Shown here in pieces: positions 26,714-35,164 of a stretch of 64,000 bases of DNA. Under the pieces are notes generated by a model. It searched no databases, was not told the DNA's origin, and worked only from the letters and a program-made list of their open reading frames with translations. Positions within the stretch are counted from its first letter, which is position 1, and each line of letters opens with the position of its first letter. Source of the DNA: EB88 sp965199135 (lineage in GTDB: Bacteria; Acidobacteriota; Terriglobia; Terriglobales; Acidobacteriaceae); assembly GCA_965199135.1 (NCBI GenBank), contig OZ240685.1, positions 2,728,001-2,792,000 on the forward strand, in the 5' to 3' direction. A program made the translations under genes and the position numbers.

Positions 26714-28258
26714 ATGGCAAATCTGCTTGCTACAAAACCGCTGTCGCTGCTCAAGCACGAGGCGAGCGAAGAAGGGGAGCACACCCTTCGCCGCTCTCTC
26801 GGTCCCCTCAACCTGATCACACTCGGGATCGGCGCTGTTATCGGCGCTGGCATCTTCGTGCTCACCGGCCATGCCGCGGCTGCAAATGCCGGCCCTGCGA
26901 TCGCGCTCTCCTTTGTGCTCGCCGGTATCACCTGCGCCTTTGCGGCTCTTTGCTACGCAGAGTTCGCGTCGATCATTCCGATCGCAGGTTCGGCCTATAC
27001 CTACGGCTACGCCACGCTTGGTGAGTTTGTCGCCTGGATCATCGGCTGGGACCTTGTGCTCGAGTACGCCTTTGGTGCAGCGACGGTGGCAAGCGGCTGG
27101 TCAGGGTATTTTCTCAGCCTTCTCGAGCAGTTGCACCTGACTCCATCCGCCTCGCTTGCGCGGTTCACTACGACCTACGGCAACACGCTCTATCTCTTTC
27201 ATGATCGCTGGCAGCCACTCGCGTCCCTGCCACCTGACACTGCCACCGCTGGTCTCGCGCAGGTCACTGGCGTTTTCAACGTGGTCGCCTTTCTGATCAT
27301 CGCGCTTGTAACGGTGGTGCTGGTCATCGGCATCAAGGAGTCAGCGAATCTCAACTCTGCTGTCGTGATCGTGAAGCTCGGCATTGTCGGCGTTTTCATC
27401 GTGCTCGGCGGTCTCTTCCTTCTGCATCATCCGCACCTGGCGCAGGCGAACTGGCACCCGTTTATCCCGAAGAACCAGGGACCGGGCCGCTACGGGCTTT
27501 CTGGTATCGCTGCCGGCGCCGCCTCTGTTTTCTTCGCCTATATCGGCTTTGACGCCGTTTCCACTGCTGCGCAGGAAGCCAAGAACCCGCGCCGCGACAT
27601 GCCGATCGGTATCCTCGGGTCGCTTGTGATCTGCACCGTTCTCTACATCATCGTTTCGCTGGTGCTTACAGGCCTGGTCGACTACCGGCAGCTGAATGTA
27701 GCCGAACCGGTTGCAGTTGGCATCGACGTCACGGGGGTCGCCTGGGGCTCGCTGCTGGTAAAGATTGGCGCCGTCTTCGGCCTGTTCACCGTCATGCTCG
27801 TGATGCTCCTTGGGCAGTCCCGAGTCTTCTTCTCTATGTCCAAGGACGGTCTTCTGCCCAAGTGGGCGAGCGCCATTCATCCGCGCTTCCGTACGCCATG
27901 GATTTCGAACCTCATCGTCGGCACAATCGTCGCATTCCTGCCGGCGTTGCTTCCAATTGACAAGCTCTCTGCCCTCGTCAACATGGGCACTCTGCTTGCC
28001 TTTGCGATCGTGTCAGCGGGCGTGTGGATTTTGCGTCGTCGGCAGCCCGACCTGGTGAGGCCTTTCCGCACCCCCTTTGTTCCGCTGGTGCCAATCCTCG
28101 GTATCCTGTCGGCTTTTTACCTGATGTTCAATCTCCCACTTCTTACCTGGGAGGTGGTCGGCATCTGGCTCGTCGTTGGTCTGGTGATCTACTTCGGCTA
28201 CTCGGTGAAGCACAGTATTGTGCAGAAGCTTCCACGCGCCGAAACTACCGGCCACTAA
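26714..28258 (+). CDS. APC-family amino acid permease (cationic amino acid transporter-like)
   Basis: A 514-residue permease of about 12-13 helices. The N-terminus RRSLGPLNLITLGIGAVIGAGIFVLTG and the segment FFAYIGFDAVSTAAQEAKNP are hallmarks of the YhdG/CAT-like group of the APC superfamily. I prefer the ATG at 26714, which has GAGG with a 6-nt spacer. The ATG at 26702 has its purine tract directly abutting it. A hairpin terminator follows at 28270. The substrate is not determined, but cationic or other amino acids are likely. Confidence 0.9.
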   Translation: MANLLATKPLSLLKHEASEEGEHTLRRSLGPLNLITLGIGAVIGAGIFVLTGHAAAANAGPAIALSFVLAGITCAFAALCYAEFASIIPIAGSAYTYGYATLGEFVAWIIGWDLVLEYAFGAATVASGWSGYFLSLLEQLHLTPSASLARFTTTYGNTLYLFHDRWQPLASLPPDTATAGLAQVTGVFNVVAFLIIALVTVVLVIGIKESANLNSAVVIVKLGIVGVFIVLGGLFLLHHPHLAQANWHPFIPKNQGPGRYGLSGIAAGAASVFFAYIGFDAVSTAAQEAKNPRRDMPIGILGSLVICTVLYIIVSLVLTGLVDYRQLNVAEPVAVGIDVTGVAWGSLLVKIGAVFGLFTVMLVMLLGQSRVFFSMSKDGLLPKWASAIHPRFRTPWISNLIVGTIVAFLPALLPIDKLSALVNMGTLLAFAIVSAGVWILRRRQPDLVRPFRTPFVPLVPILGILSAFYLMFNLPLLTWEVVGIWLVVGLVIYFGYSVKHSIVQKLPRAETTGH

Positions 28259-28269
28259 TACCAGTGCGT

Positions 28270-28318
28270 AAAGCCCCTCTGTTGCCACGTATTTTGAGTG
28301 GAGCAGGGGGGCTTTTTC
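28270..28318 (+). terminator. Rho-independent terminator after the permease genes
   Basis: AAAGCCCCTCTG pairs with CAGGGGGGCTTTTT across a 20-nt interior that can itself pair (GCCAC with GTGG). It ends in a T-run and starts about a dozen bases after the permease stop. Confidence 0.8.
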
Positions 28319-28802
28319 ATGTCTGCATCCTGCACCGAGTCACTTCACGTAATCATCAGGAGCCACAAGTAACACGCGAAAGGCCGGGCACTTCGTTGCG
28401 CACCGGCGGCCGTAGACTGCATTCCGTTATCCGGATAGGACTTGTCTGTATAGAACGCAACATAGTGCCCCGCGGTAAGTTATTCTCCGGTGAACATATT
28501 GTTCGTGTGGCACTCCGGCGCTCGATTGTGCAGCAGTTCTCGTGTCGCAGTAATCAGAGGATGGCATAGGAGTAACTCACCCTGTCTCTGGCTCCTCACT
28601 ACGCACAAACCCAACAAATGGATTCGACCGAATTCCTATAGGGCTTTCTTGGCGCAATCAAAAGAGAAAAGATCTGCCTTTGCCAGACCTCCTGTGCAGG
28701 TCGCATCCTCACTAGGGACCGAGCACCACGCAACGCTCGGTCGCTATTCGCGCTGTATAACCACAACGCAAACGTGGCCAGTATGTTTAGGAGGCTCCGC
28801 CC
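28319..28802 (+). other. Long intergenic region upstream of the ferritin-like genes
   Basis: About 480 bp with no convincing gene. Base composition is more AT-rich than its neighbours. It holds a perfect 8-bp stem with a 10-nt loop at 28717-28742 (GACCGAGC pairing with GCTCGGTC), about 60 bp before the next start. AGGAGG at 28789-28794 serves the gene at 28803. I see no clear sigma70 promoter; the length suggests a regulated leader. Confidence 0.5.
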
Positions 28803-29735
28803 GTGCCAAAAAAGCTTGTCCAATCCCCGCTCTGCCCAACCGAGAAAGTCACCGAAGAACAGCTAACGACAGACTTGGCTGTGCTCGAACTCGATAAGAC
28901 TGTGTTCTCCCTCAATCGCCGCTCGTTCTTCTCTTCACTCACCGCACTCGGTGCGACCGCTGCCGCCGGTGTGCTCGCTGCATCTGCTCCCAAGGCGCAG
29001 GCACAGACGTCCTCCGCTGGTCCTTCAATCGTCGACGTCCTGAACTTCGCATTGAACCTCGAGTATCTGGAAGCGAACCTTTACATCGCAGCCAGTGGCT
29101 ATGCTCCGCTACCCGCTGGCCAGGGTGCGGGTACCGTGATCGGCGCGCCGACAAGCCCGCTTACTCTCGATACCTACACGATGAATACTTTCCTGAACCT
29201 CGCAGCCGATGAGACGCGGCACATTGCGCTTCTGCGCGAGATCATCTTCCAGCTCGGCAGCACCCCGATCAACCAGCCTGTGATCGATTACTCGCTTGGT
29301 GGCAAGATGTCCATCACGACCGAAGCGCAGCTGCTCGCGGTGGCGCGTCAGTTCACCGCGGTTGGCAATAGCGCCTACGCGGGTGGCGCGCAGTACCTGG
29401 TGTCGAATCCGTTCATCCTGACTGGCGCGGGCCAGATCCTCGGTGCAGAAGCGCAGCACCTTGGTGGCCTCAATGTCCTCTGCAACATGAACGGCGTCAC
29501 CTCACCGGCAGTGGACGCACTTGACTTCCCACCCGCTCTGCCGAACACCTACTTCACGCTGACCCCCGTGACGGCGCTCACAACGGGCCCGGCACTCGGA
29601 CCAGTACGCACACCGGCGCAGGTTCTTGGCATCGTCTATGGCGTGTCCACGGCGACGACCACCGTTCCGCAGACGGGTGTCACCTCGGGCGGCTTCTTCC
29701 CGCATGGTGTCAACGGCGTCATTGCTTCGACCTAG
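28803..29735 (+). CDS. Ferritin-like domain protein, Tat-exported
   Basis: The 310-residue protein has a twin-arginine signal (LNRRSFFSSLTALGATAAAG, cleavage near AQAQT at about residue 68) and a Ferritin_2-type four-helix domain. Candidate diiron ligands are in NLEYLEANLY, ADETRHIALLRE and GAEAQHLGGL. The start is GTG at 28803 with AGGAGG 8 nt upstream. Members of this family are common in environmental bacteria, and desiccation or oxidative stress roles have been proposed; the function is not proved. A close paralogue follows after 86 bp. Both share FALNLEY and the C-terminal VTSGGFFPxGxNG motif. Confidence 0.88.
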   Translation: MPKKLVQSPLCPTEKVTEEQLTTDLAVLELDKTVFSLNRRSFFSSLTALGATAAAGVLAASAPKAQAQTSSAGPSIVDVLNFALNLEYLEANLYIAASGYAPLPAGQGAGTVIGAPTSPLTLDTYTMNTFLNLAADETRHIALLREIIFQLGSTPINQPVIDYSLGGKMSITTEAQLLAVARQFTAVGNSAYAGGAQYLVSNPFILTGAGQILGAEAQHLGGLNVLCNMNGVTSPAVDALDFPPALPNTYFTLTPVTALTTGPALGPVRTPAQVLGIVYGVSTATTTVPQTGVTSGGFFPHGVNGVIAST

Positions 29736-29821
29736 AGCATGAGCTGCGGAAGCGCGACGCTTTGCACAGGCGTTGCCCGAGATCAGGCAAGAGTCATCGG
29801 AAGTTTGTCACGGAGAGATAC

Positions 29822-30688
29822 ATGTTGAACCAGACAGAAGAGATCCAGGGAGAGTCTCCCCTCGCGCTCGCCCAGCAGTGGATGGGCGGTCGCCTCAACC
29901 GGCGGAAGTTCCTCCAGGCTGCCGGAGTCACAGCAGGCGTTGCAACCACAGCAGGCCTCGCCGGCTGCGGCGGCATCATCGGTGTGGACCCATCCACGGG
30001 CCCGGCGCCGTCGATCCCGGACGTGCTGAATTTCGCACTGAACCTTGAGTATTTCGAGGCCTCGTTCTACCTCTACATCACCACTGGCAGCGGCCTCAAG
30101 GCGGCTGACATGGGGCCCAACCCGGGCACTGTCACCGGCGGTGCAATGGTGAACTTCACCGATCCCAACGTCAAGGCACTCGCGATGCAGCTTGCTGCGG
30201 ACGAGCAGGCACACGTGCAGTTTCTGCGTGCCGGCATGGCGTACTTCAACATCACCCCGGTGAGCATGCCATCGCTTAACCTGGCGGCTATGGGCGCACC
30301 GACGAATGATGCCACCTTTCTCGCGCTTGCCCGCCAGCTCGAGACCGTGGGTACCAGCGCGTACGAGGGCGGCATTCAGTACCTGGCCAGCAACATCGAT
30401 GCGGTGAACTATGCCGCGCTGATCCACGATGCTGAAGGACAGCACGAGTCGGCGCTGCGCCAGTTCTGCATCATGAAGGGCATCACCTCACCTGCGGTTG
30501 ATAAGTTCGATCGCCCGCCGGTACTTGGACCCAGTACGATGTTCAACACCAGCACCCTGACGGGTCTGAACACGGCGCGTAACGCGTCGGAAGTGCTCCA
30601 GGTCGTGTACGCGGCCGCGGGCAAGACCGGCGTGACGAGCGGCGGCTTCTTCCCGAACGGCTTGAACGGCAACGTCAAGAGCACCTAA
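29822..30688 (+). CDS. Ferritin-like domain protein, Tat lipoprotein
   Basis: A 288-residue paralogue of the preceding gene. Its Tat signal (LNRRKFLQAAGVTAG) ends in a lipobox, LAGC, so the mature protein is probably a lipid-anchored periplasmic protein, unlike its soluble neighbour. The Ferritin_2 domain keeps FALNLEYFEASFY, ADEQAHVQFLRAG and DAEGQHESALR as likely metal-ligand helices. The ATG at 29822 is preceded by GGAGAG. A perfect terminator follows at 30713. The pair probably arose by tandem duplication and then diverged in anchoring. Confidence 0.88.
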   Translation: MLNQTEEIQGESPLALAQQWMGGRLNRRKFLQAAGVTAGVATTAGLAGCGGIIGVDPSTGPAPSIPDVLNFALNLEYFEASFYLYITTGSGLKAADMGPNPGTVTGGAMVNFTDPNVKALAMQLAADEQAHVQFLRAGMAYFNITPVSMPSLNLAAMGAPTNDATFLALARQLETVGTSAYEGGIQYLASNIDAVNYAALIHDAEGQHESALRQFCIMKGITSPAVDKFDRPPVLGPSTMFNTSTLTGLNTARNASEVLQVVYAAAGKTGVTSGGFFPNGLNGNVKST

Positions 30689-30712
30689 CTCTGCTGATCC
30701 GCACACACAAAG

Positions 30713-30737
30713 AAGCCCGGCGCAAGCCGGGCTTTTC
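30713..30737 (+). terminator. Rho-independent terminator after the ferritin-like pair
   Basis: A perfect 9-bp stem (AAGCCCGGC 30713-30721 with GCCGGGCTT 30726-30734) closes a GCAA tetraloop and runs into TTTTCT. It may also serve the convergent bacilliredoxin gene. Confidence 0.9.
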
Positions 30738-30756
30738 TGTTGCGCAAGCCGAGGAT

Positions 30757-31182
30757 TTAAGCGTTCGCGGTCGCGCAGAACTCCTGGAATGCACGCTGCA
30801 GTTCGCCGCCAATTGCCTGTGCGGTGTTGGCTTCGATCGCATAGCGTTGCATCAGGTACACTAACTCGCCGTCACGCAGGATGGCGATCGCAGGCGAGGT
30901 CGGCGGATTGCCGCCAAAGTACCCACGGGCCTTTTCGGTCGCATCGCGATCCTGTCCGGCAAACACCGTGATGGAGTGATCCGGCTTGATCGTGCCCTGC
31001 AGTCCGAGGCGAACGCCGGGGCGCATCTTGCCGGCGGCGCAGCCGCAGATCGAGTTCACAACAACCATCGTGGTGCCGGGGCGGGCGAGCGCCTGGTCCA
31101 CCTCTGCCGGGGTGCGCGCCTCTTCGATGCCGACTCGCGTCAGCTCTTCCCGCATCGGGATGACCATAATCTCTGGATACAT
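30757..31182 (-). CDS. Bacilliredoxin, BrxA/BrxB (YphP/YqiW) family
   Basis: A 141-residue thioredoxin-fold protein with the CGC active site (Cys46-Gly-Cys48) in NSICGCAAGKMRPG. In Bacillus, family members remove bacillithiol from mixed disulfides on proteins. The same family occurs outside Firmicutes, so this gene hints that the organism uses bacillithiol. GAGGAG lies 6 nt before the ATG. It stands alone between the ferritin-like genes and murB. Confidence 0.92.
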   Translation of the reverse strand: MYPEIMVIPMREELTRVGIEEARTPAEVDQALARPGTTMVVVNSICGCAAGKMRPGVRLGLQGTIKPDHSITVFAGQDRDATEKARGYFGGNPPTSPAIAILRDGELVYLMQRYAIEANTAQAIGGELQRAFQEFCATANA

Positions 31183-31300
31183 GCAAAACTCCTCTCGAGG
31201 AAGGGGCCTGCGCTACCTGCCGCAGCCATAACCCATTGTAACGAAGCTGGAAGACGGCCTTAGAGCGGGTGGGGCCGCAAGCATTACTCTGGACTGAGAG

Positions 31301-32428
31301 ATGCCAACCGCCTCAACCTCGATGCACCTTCAGCCGCAGGCAGGTTTCCGCCTGCAGGAAGCCACCGCCCTCGCGCCGCTGACGACCTTCGGTATCGGCG
31401 GCCCGGCACGCTGGTTCGCCCGCGTCGAAACCGAGGCCGAGCTCTTGGCGGCCTGCCGCTGGAGCCGTGAGCGGCAGGCGGCCTTGTTCGTTCTGGGCGG
31501 TGGCAGCAATGTTCTCGTCTCCGACCGGGGCTTCGATGGGCTGGTCCTGCAGATTGGCCTGCGCGGCATCGTCGAGCAGCAGGGTCCTGGTGGCAAGCGG
31601 CTCTTTCAGGTCGCGGCCGGCGAAGACTGGGACGCGCTGGTCACGCGCACCGTGGAGCAGGGCTGCGGCGGCATGGAGTGTCTCGCCGGCATTCCCGGTC
31701 TGGTAGGCGGGACTCCGGTGCAGAACGTCGGCGCCTACGGCCAGGAGGTCGCGCAGACCATCACCGAGCTTCGCTGCTTCGATCGTGAGGCTGGAGAGTT
31801 CTTGCAGATCCCGGCAGCGGACTGTGGCTTCGGCTACCGGACCAGCCGCTTCAACACCGATCGGGACCGCGGCCGCTTCATCGTCACGGAAGTGACGTTT
31901 GCCCTGACTCCCGGGGGCGCACCCTCGCTCGAATATGCCGACGTGAAGAAGCTTTTCGCGGAGCGCGCGGCCGCTCCCTCGTTGGCAGAGGTAGCCGAGG
32001 CTGTGCGCGCAATCCGGCGAGCGAAGGGGATGGTCGTCGACCCTGTTCCGTTTGAAACGCGAGACCCGGACCAGCGTAGCGCCGGCTCGTATTTCAAGAA
32101 CCCGATCGTCCCCGAATCGTTGTACGCCGCGCTTGCAGCTTCGTTTGCGCCCCGCCCCGTTCCAAGCTATCCCGCTCCTGCGGGTGCTGCCGGAGACGCA
32201 CAGCGAAAGCTGCCGGCAGCGTGGCTGCTTGAGCAGGCAGGCTTCCCCCGGGGTTTTGCCCTCGAGGGTGCAGCTGTCTCCTCCCGCCACACGCTGGCAC
32301 TCACCAATCACAGCGGCCACGCCACTGCTGACGAGGTACTTGCCCTGCAGCGCCATCTGCAGTCTGGCGTCGCGCAGCGATTTGGCGTGATGCTGGAGCC
32401 CGAGCCGGTTTTCGTCGGCGAACCCTAG
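31301..32428 (+). CDS. murB: UDP-N-acetylenolpyruvoylglucosamine reductase
   Basis: FAD/NADPH enzyme that completes UDP-MurNAc for peptidoglycan. The 375-residue protein shows TTFGIGGPARWF, FVLGGGSNVLVSDRGFDG, CLAGIPGLVGGTPVQNVGAYGQEV and the catalytic-Ser motif RSAGSYFKNP. The Tyr in CGFGYRTSRF marks a type I (E. coli-like) enzyme. The first ATG at 31301 is used; the ATG at 31322 is also possible. The stop overlaps the convergent modC stop by 4 bp. It is not in a mur/fts cluster. Confidence 0.95.
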   Translation: MPTASTSMHLQPQAGFRLQEATALAPLTTFGIGGPARWFARVETEAELLAACRWSRERQAALFVLGGGSNVLVSDRGFDGLVLQIGLRGIVEQQGPGGKRLFQVAAGEDWDALVTRTVEQGCGGMECLAGIPGLVGGTPVQNVGAYGQEVAQTITELRCFDREAGEFLQIPAADCGFGYRTSRFNTDRDRGRFIVTEVTFALTPGGAPSLEYADVKKLFAERAAAPSLAEVAEAVRAIRRAKGMVVDPVPFETRDPDQRSAGSYFKNPIVPESLYAALAASFAPRPVPSYPAPAGAAGDAQRKLPAAWLLEQAGFPRGFALEGAAVSSRHTLALTNHSGHATADEVLALQRHLQSGVAQRFGVMLEPEPVFVGEP

Positions 32429-33159
32429 TGATCGAGCACCGGATCGCCGTCCAGCACCCCCAGCTGCCGGAGCGCCAGCGCACGCTCACGCTCCAGCATC
32501 CTCGACGGTGATCCCTGCTCGGTGGCAATGCCTGCTTCCACGCGGATCACAGTCTCGGCATACGACCACACCTCGCCGGGATCATGCGAGACCAGGAGCG
32601 TGGCAATGGAGCGGTCGCGCAGGTAGGGATCGAGGTCGCCCCAGAGCGTTGCCTTGGTGGTGGCATCAAGCGCGCTGAAGGGCTCATCCAGCAGCAGCAA
32701 CTGCGGCTCGGGCGCGAGCGCGCGGGCCAGTGCGACCCGCTGCCGTTCTCCGCCAGAAAGGCGGCCGGGCAAACGCTTTCGCATCCCGGCGAGTCCGAGC
32801 AGTTCATACAGGTGCTCTGTACGCGTCGTCTGCTCAGACGGAGGCAGCCGATGCAAGCCATAGCGGACATTCTCTTCGACAGACAAGTGGGGGAACAACG
32901 CGGGAGACTGTGCCAGCAGTCCGATCGCGCGCTCCCCTGGGCGAACACATACCCTTTGCGCGCTATCGAACAACACGCGGTCTCCCAGCTTTACGAAACC
33001 CACACGCGGGTGCACGAGCCCGGCAAGCATGCGCAGCAGCGTGGTCTTACCGGCCCCCGACGGCCCGAACAGCGCGGCGCGGGCAGCACTCACCGTGAAC
33101 GTTGCGCGGATCGGCAGCAGTCCAGCGGTATGTTCGACATCAACAGTCAGCGTCTGCAT
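32425..33159 (-). CDS. modC: Molybdate ABC transporter ATPase
   Basis: A 244-residue ABC ATPase with Walker A (GPSGAGKTT), signature (LSGGERQRVALARAL), Walker B (LLLLDEP) and H-loop (VSHDP). It powers ModAB-mediated molybdate uptake. The usual C-terminal TOBE/molbindin domain of long ModC proteins is absent, and a TOBE domain instead sits in the operon's regulator. The ATG at 33159 lies 4 bp after modB. The upstream in-frame extension would overlap modB heavily and was rejected. Confidence 0.9.
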   Translation of the reverse strand: MQTLTVDVEHTAGLLPIRATFTVSAARAALFGPSGAGKTTLLRMLAGLVHPRVGFVKLGDRVLFDSAQRVCVRPGERAIGLLAQSPALFPHLSVEENVRYGLHRLPPSEQTTRTEHLYELLGLAGMRKRLPGRLSGGERQRVALARALAPEPQLLLLDEPFSALDATTKATLWGDLDPYLRDRSIATLLVSHDPGEVWSYAETVIRVEAGIATEQGSPSRMLERERALALRQLGVLDGDPVLDH

Positions 33160-33163
33160 GGCG

Positions 33164-33841
33164 TCAGGCCCGCCGCGCGCGCAGGCTGGCCTGTTCGCGA
33201 AAGCCATACAGCACTGTGAGTGCGACCAGCGACACGAGCAGCAGCGCAACGGCAGTGTGATTCGCCGCACGGTAGTCGAAGCTCTGCACCTGGTCGAGCA
33301 GCGCGATTGAAAGCGTACGCGTGGATCCTGGAATGTCGCCGCCGATCATCAGCACCACGCCAAACTCCCCGACCGTATGTGCAAACGCCAGCAGCACGCT
33401 CGCCCAGAGGGCACGGCGCGAGAGGGGAAGGATCACGGTGACGAGCGCACGGAAGCGACTCGCCCCGAGCAGGGTCGCTGCCTCCAGCAGGTCTACCGGG
33501 ATCTGCGCGAAGCCAGTTACCAGCGGCTGCAGCGCGAAGGGAAGGCTGTAAAGCAGCGAGCCCACCAGCAACCCTTCGAACGAAAATGCAAGCGGGTGCC
33601 CGAGAAGCCGCGCCCACAGGCGACCAATGCCAGTCCGCGGACCAAGCAGCACCAGCAGGTAGTAGCCCAGCACTGTCGGCGGCAGAACCAGCGGCACCAT
33701 GGCGACAGCCTCCACGAATGCCCGGGTGCGGCTGCGGCCCAGCACCAGCCATGCCGCGAGCGGCGTCGCCACGAGGAGCAGCAGCAACGCGGTCAGTGCC
33801 GCGAGCCGCAGCGTGAGCAACAGTGCCTCCGCGTCGATCAT
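33164..33841 (-). CDS. modB: Molybdate ABC transporter permease
   Basis: A 225-residue inner-membrane permease with five to six helices and the EAA-like loop DLLEAATLLGASRFRAL that docks the ATPase. VLPPTVLGYYLLVLLG is typical of ModB/CysTW-type permeases. It lies between modA (6 bp upstream) and modC (4 bp downstream). Tungstate or another oxyanion is possible in principle, but the operon as a whole matches molybdate systems. Confidence 0.92.
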   Translation of the reverse strand: MIDAEALLLTLRLAALTALLLLLVATPLAAWLVLGRSRTRAFVEAVAMVPLVLPPTVLGYYLLVLLGPRTGIGRLWARLLGHPLAFSFEGLLVGSLLYSLPFALQPLVTGFAQIPVDLLEAATLLGASRFRALVTVILPLSRRALWASVLLAFAHTVGEFGVVLMIGGDIPGSTRTLSIALLDQVQSFDYRAANHTAVALLLVSLVALTVLYGFREQASLRARRA

Positions 33842-33847
33842 GCCGGT

Positions 33848-34636
33848 CTACCGCGGGGGCTCAAGGCCGGCCCTGTGCAGCGCTTCGCGCGTCGCGGGTT
33901 CACTCAAGAACTGGAGCAGCTGCGCCGCGCCCTCGGCATTCACTGCACGCTTGAGCGTCACGACGCCCTGCACGATCGGTGGGTAATCCGCTGCCGGAAT
34001 CGGCTGGAAGGTGCCGTCGGCCTGGAGCCGCGGCGTGCTGGCGCTGGTGAGCGAGAGAAAACCAACCTCTGCATTGCCCGAGTCAGCGTACTGGGCTGTC
34101 TGCGCAATGTTTGCTGCAATGCGTAGCTTCGGCGCCAGGGTCGCGGTGAGGTGCATGGACGCGATGGCGGCCTGCGCTGCCTTGCCGTACGGCGCGTGCT
34201 CGGCGTTCGCCATAGCAACCGACTGCAGCGCCGGGTCTTTGAGGATGTCGAGTGTAAGCGGCCGCCCATGCAGCACGGCCTCATCCCTGCGCGCCCAGAG
34301 CACCAGCGTTCCACGGGCATACGGGGTCGGCCTGCTCTCGCGAGCAAGGCCAGCCTCGATGACATGCTGCGGAAATCCCATATCCGCAGCAAAGAACATA
34401 TCGAAGGGCGCTCCATTGATGATCTGTTGCGCCAGGGTCGCCGAGCTGGCGTAGGAGGCCTCCGCGTGAATAGCAGTCTGCCGTTCAAAAGCGGCCAGCA
34501 CCGGGGGGAGCACGGGTTCGAGATCGGCCGCTGCCGCAATGTGCAGCGTCTTTGCACCATTCTGCGCCTGCATCGCGGATACCGGCGCGACCAGGGCGAG
34601 AACACAACGCAGGGCGCAGCGAAGGAGTCGTGTCAT
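33848..34636 (-). CDS. modA: Molybdate-binding periplasmic protein
   Basis: A 262-residue solute-binding protein with an N-terminal signal (cleavage near AMQAQ, about residue 25). The type II periplasmic fold shows AAADLEPVLPPVLAAFE and GAPFDMFFAADMGFP, the latter with the conserved oxyanion-site region. NAEHAPYGKAA is another family motif. Its ATG overlaps the regulator stop (ATGA), so translation is coupled. Confidence 0.93.
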   Translation of the reverse strand: MTRLLRCALRCVLALVAPVSAMQAQNGAKTLHIAAAADLEPVLPPVLAAFERQTAIHAEASYASSATLAQQIINGAPFDMFFAADMGFPQHVIEAGLARESRPTPYARGTLVLWARRDEAVLHGRPLTLDILKDPALQSVAMANAEHAPYGKAAQAAIASMHLTATLAPKLRIAANIAQTAQYADSGNAEVGFLSLTSASTPRLQADGTFQPIPAADYPPIVQGVVTLKRAVNAEGAAQLLQFLSEPATREALHRAGLEPPR

Positions 34637-35034
34637 ACCCGAAGCACCATCACTTCCGTCGCCTTCACCAGGGCTGCCACAGTCTCCCCAATCCCGAGCC
34701 GCAGTTCGCGCGCCGCATCCGCGGTGATGATCGAGGTGAGGATCTGTCCGCCGATGGAAATCTTGACCTGTGCCAGCAGGCCGTCGACCCGAAGCTCCAC
34801 AACCCTGCCGACCAGCTGGTTGCGTCCCGAGATCGTGCGCATCATTTCGCGGCGTGGGGTCTCCGGGCGCCTCGCCTCGTGGAGAAACCCGTCCAGCTCA
34901 CTCTCATCTATGCGATAGTGGCCGCCCGGCGTCTTGGACGCCTTGACCTTGCCCTGGTACAACCACTGCTTCATGGTGGGGTAGGAGATACCGAGCCGCA
35001 ATGCTGCTTCGCGCGGGGTCAACAAGGAAGGCAT
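34633..35034 (-). CDS. HTH-TOBE molybdate-responsive regulator of the mod operon
   Basis: A 133-residue fusion. Residues 1-55 form an excisionase/MerR-type HTH (LTPREAALRLGISYPTMKQW, then TPGGHYRIDESELD). Residues about 65-133 form a TOBE/molbindin domain (RNQLVGRVVELRVDGLLAQV, ITADAARELRLGIGETVAAL), which in other proteins binds molybdate or tungstate. As first gene of the mod operon it is very likely a metal-oxyanion-responsive regulator that replaces ModE. Candidate operator repeats lie immediately upstream. Confidence 0.88.
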   Translation of the reverse strand: MPSLLTPREAALRLGISYPTMKQWLYQGKVKASKTPGGHYRIDESELDGFLHEARRPETPRREMMRTISGRNQLVGRVVELRVDGLLAQVKISIGGQILTSIITADAARELRLGIGETVAALVKATEVMVLRV

Positions 35035-35039
35035 AGACG

Positions 35040-35086
35040 GAAGTATACGACTTCTACCCAGCAGACACTGCGACTCTCTATACGAC
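35040..35086 (-). promoter_or_regulatory. Candidate operator of the mod operon
   Basis: A perfect inverted repeat GAAGT-ATACG-ACTTC (35040-35054) lies 5 bp before the regulator start. The octamer TATACGAC occurs at 35044-35051 and again at 35079-35086, 35 bp apart. TATACGAC resembles the half-site of ModE-type operators, but this similarity is only suggestive. Confidence 0.4.
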
Positions 35087-35164
35087 CTGGAACTCGCCCG
35101 AAGTCACCCGAGCGTCTAGAACAAATGCCTGACCTGCGGAGCCACAATGCTAGGCTAAAGCCTT

